The translations under genes and the position numbers were made by a program. The notes beneath the pieces were generated by a model that did not search any database, was not told where the DNA came from, and saw only the letters and a list, made by a program, of their open reading frames with translations. Source: Emydura subglobosa (Eukaryota > Chordata > Testudines > Chelidae). Taken from it: a stretch of 64,000 bases of DNA. Position 1 is the first letter of the stretch; each line of letters opens with the position of its first letter. Shown here piece by piece: positions 63,187-64,000 of this stretch. The stretch is from NCBI GenBank assembly GCA_007922225.1, contig ML679941.1:60793079-60857078 (forward strand). Direction: 5' to 3'.

Positions 63187-64000
63187 CTTCTTCATATCAT
63201 GGTCCCTATGTCTATTTCACATCCGGATGACTTGCAAGCAATGATCAGTGTGGAGATGATTCTGAGGAGGCTAGCAGCAGACACATTTGTAATACAGTGT
63301 GTCCTACTGCTGCAACTGTCCCTTGAGTCAGAGTGTAGTGTGCCATAAACATGTGGACAGATCAGCAAGTCAATGAGATGTCTGATAACAATGTTATGGA
63401 GGTGGATTGCACCTGCATGGAGTGAGCTGTAACACCCCTTGGAGAAGGAAAGTTTGCTACCTTATAGCATTCTAGTATGCAAGACCTATTTAGAAATTCT
63501 TGTGAGGATATGGCTTGTCCCCTTGATATTTCTGCCTGATGTCTTCCGAATGAGGATAACTTGGATGGTCACCCTGTCAAAAGAATGGTGGTGGGGGTGC
63601 ACCCATGCCTAGAAGCAGGGCCACTTAGTCCAGTAGCATGTTCTGATTGACTCTTTCCTGCTCTGGTTAAAGATTTCTTGGACCGAAGCAGAACATGTGC
63701 ATTCTATGTCAGATGCCCATCCAAACTCCAGGCTGTGAGGTGGAGGGAGCTCAGGTTGGGATGCCAGAGCCTCCCATGGTCCTGTGTGAGAAGAAATGTG
63801 AACAGCCTCAGGCGGTCTGTGAACCAGAACTACTGGGGCCAATAGAGTTCGGGGAGGATGACAGTGGCCCCTTCCTGACAAACTTTCCGGAGAACTTAAG
63901 GTATAAAGAGAATAGGGAGGAAAGCATATCAAAGGTCACCCATCCAAGGGAGCAGGAGAGCATTGCCATGGAAGTCACTGTCTTTGGCCTCCCTTTAGCA
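62860..64000 (-). mobile_element. DIRS-like tyrosine-recombinase retroelement, degenerate, cut by window edge
   Basis: On the - strand a 107-codon frame starting at 63932 reads FPPYSLYTLSSPESLS, then G.CHPPRTLLAPVVLVHRPPEAV and ELPPPHSLEFGWASD. In an adjacent frame are ILPELYWPQ, FWFTDRLRL, LLTQDHGRLWHPNLSSLHLTAW. This order ('FPP.PLI..VL.K', 'VILIAP.WP...WF.DL', 'LHL.AW.L.G') is that of the region after the RNase H-like domain in DIRS-type polyproteins of vertebrates. Stops and frameshifts show it is inactive. Recombinase and RT cores would lie beyond 64000 and are not seen. Confidence 0.68.

Overview
This is vertebrate nuclear DNA, very probably from a turtle or a close reptile relative. 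The only host gene I can support is the 3' end of synaptotagmin-1 (SYT1) on the + strand. Two exons encode the C-terminal part of the C2B domain (49075-49208 and 53584-53790). A 4.4 kb intron separates them, and a 3'UTR of about 2.8 kb ends near a polyadenylation signal at 56598-56603. The reptile call rests on the repeats, recognised by eye: many CR1 LINE ends, foldback elements, hAT-type MITEs, MIR/L2-tailed SINEs and a DIRS-like tyrosine-recombinase retroelement. I could not run a database search, so the species is inference.

Layout. Positions 1-49074 are best read as SYT1 intron, because the preceding C2B exon was not found in the window. The interval is AT-rich, non-coding and dotted with repeats. 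At 3251-3542 lies a hAT MITE with a perfect 8 bp target duplication. From 20.6 to 31.3 kb there is a cluster of CR1 fragments, with a LINE between them (about 21.98-22.80 kb) whose 5' part is inverted relative to its 3' part. Around 25.6-26.2 and 31.8-32.3 kb are possible LTR-like segments. A CpG-rich hAT element occupies 32507-32889. A roughly 1 kb compound repeat lies at 40.1-41.2 kb. A foldback element carrying a nested MITE lies at 45.27-46.02 kb. A worn hAT end (48960-49011) stops about 60 bp before the penultimate SYT1 exon.

The two exons together supply 113 codons of C2B: part of the Ca2+-binding loops, the polybasic strand, the Arg-Arg bottom face and the native C terminus. The 3'UTR holds three Pumilio-type motifs and a 40-base pure G run. 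Downstream of SYT1 (56.6-64 kb) I see only repeats: an antisense CR1/L3 copy, a TIR element (61522-62202), a CR1 RT scrap, and a DIRS-like element on the - strand that runs off the right edge.

Apart from the SYT1 exons, the open reading frames in the window look like chance frames or transposon remnants. I found no RNA gene, CRISPR array, operon or new gene system. The most interesting material is how the mobile elements are built and nested.
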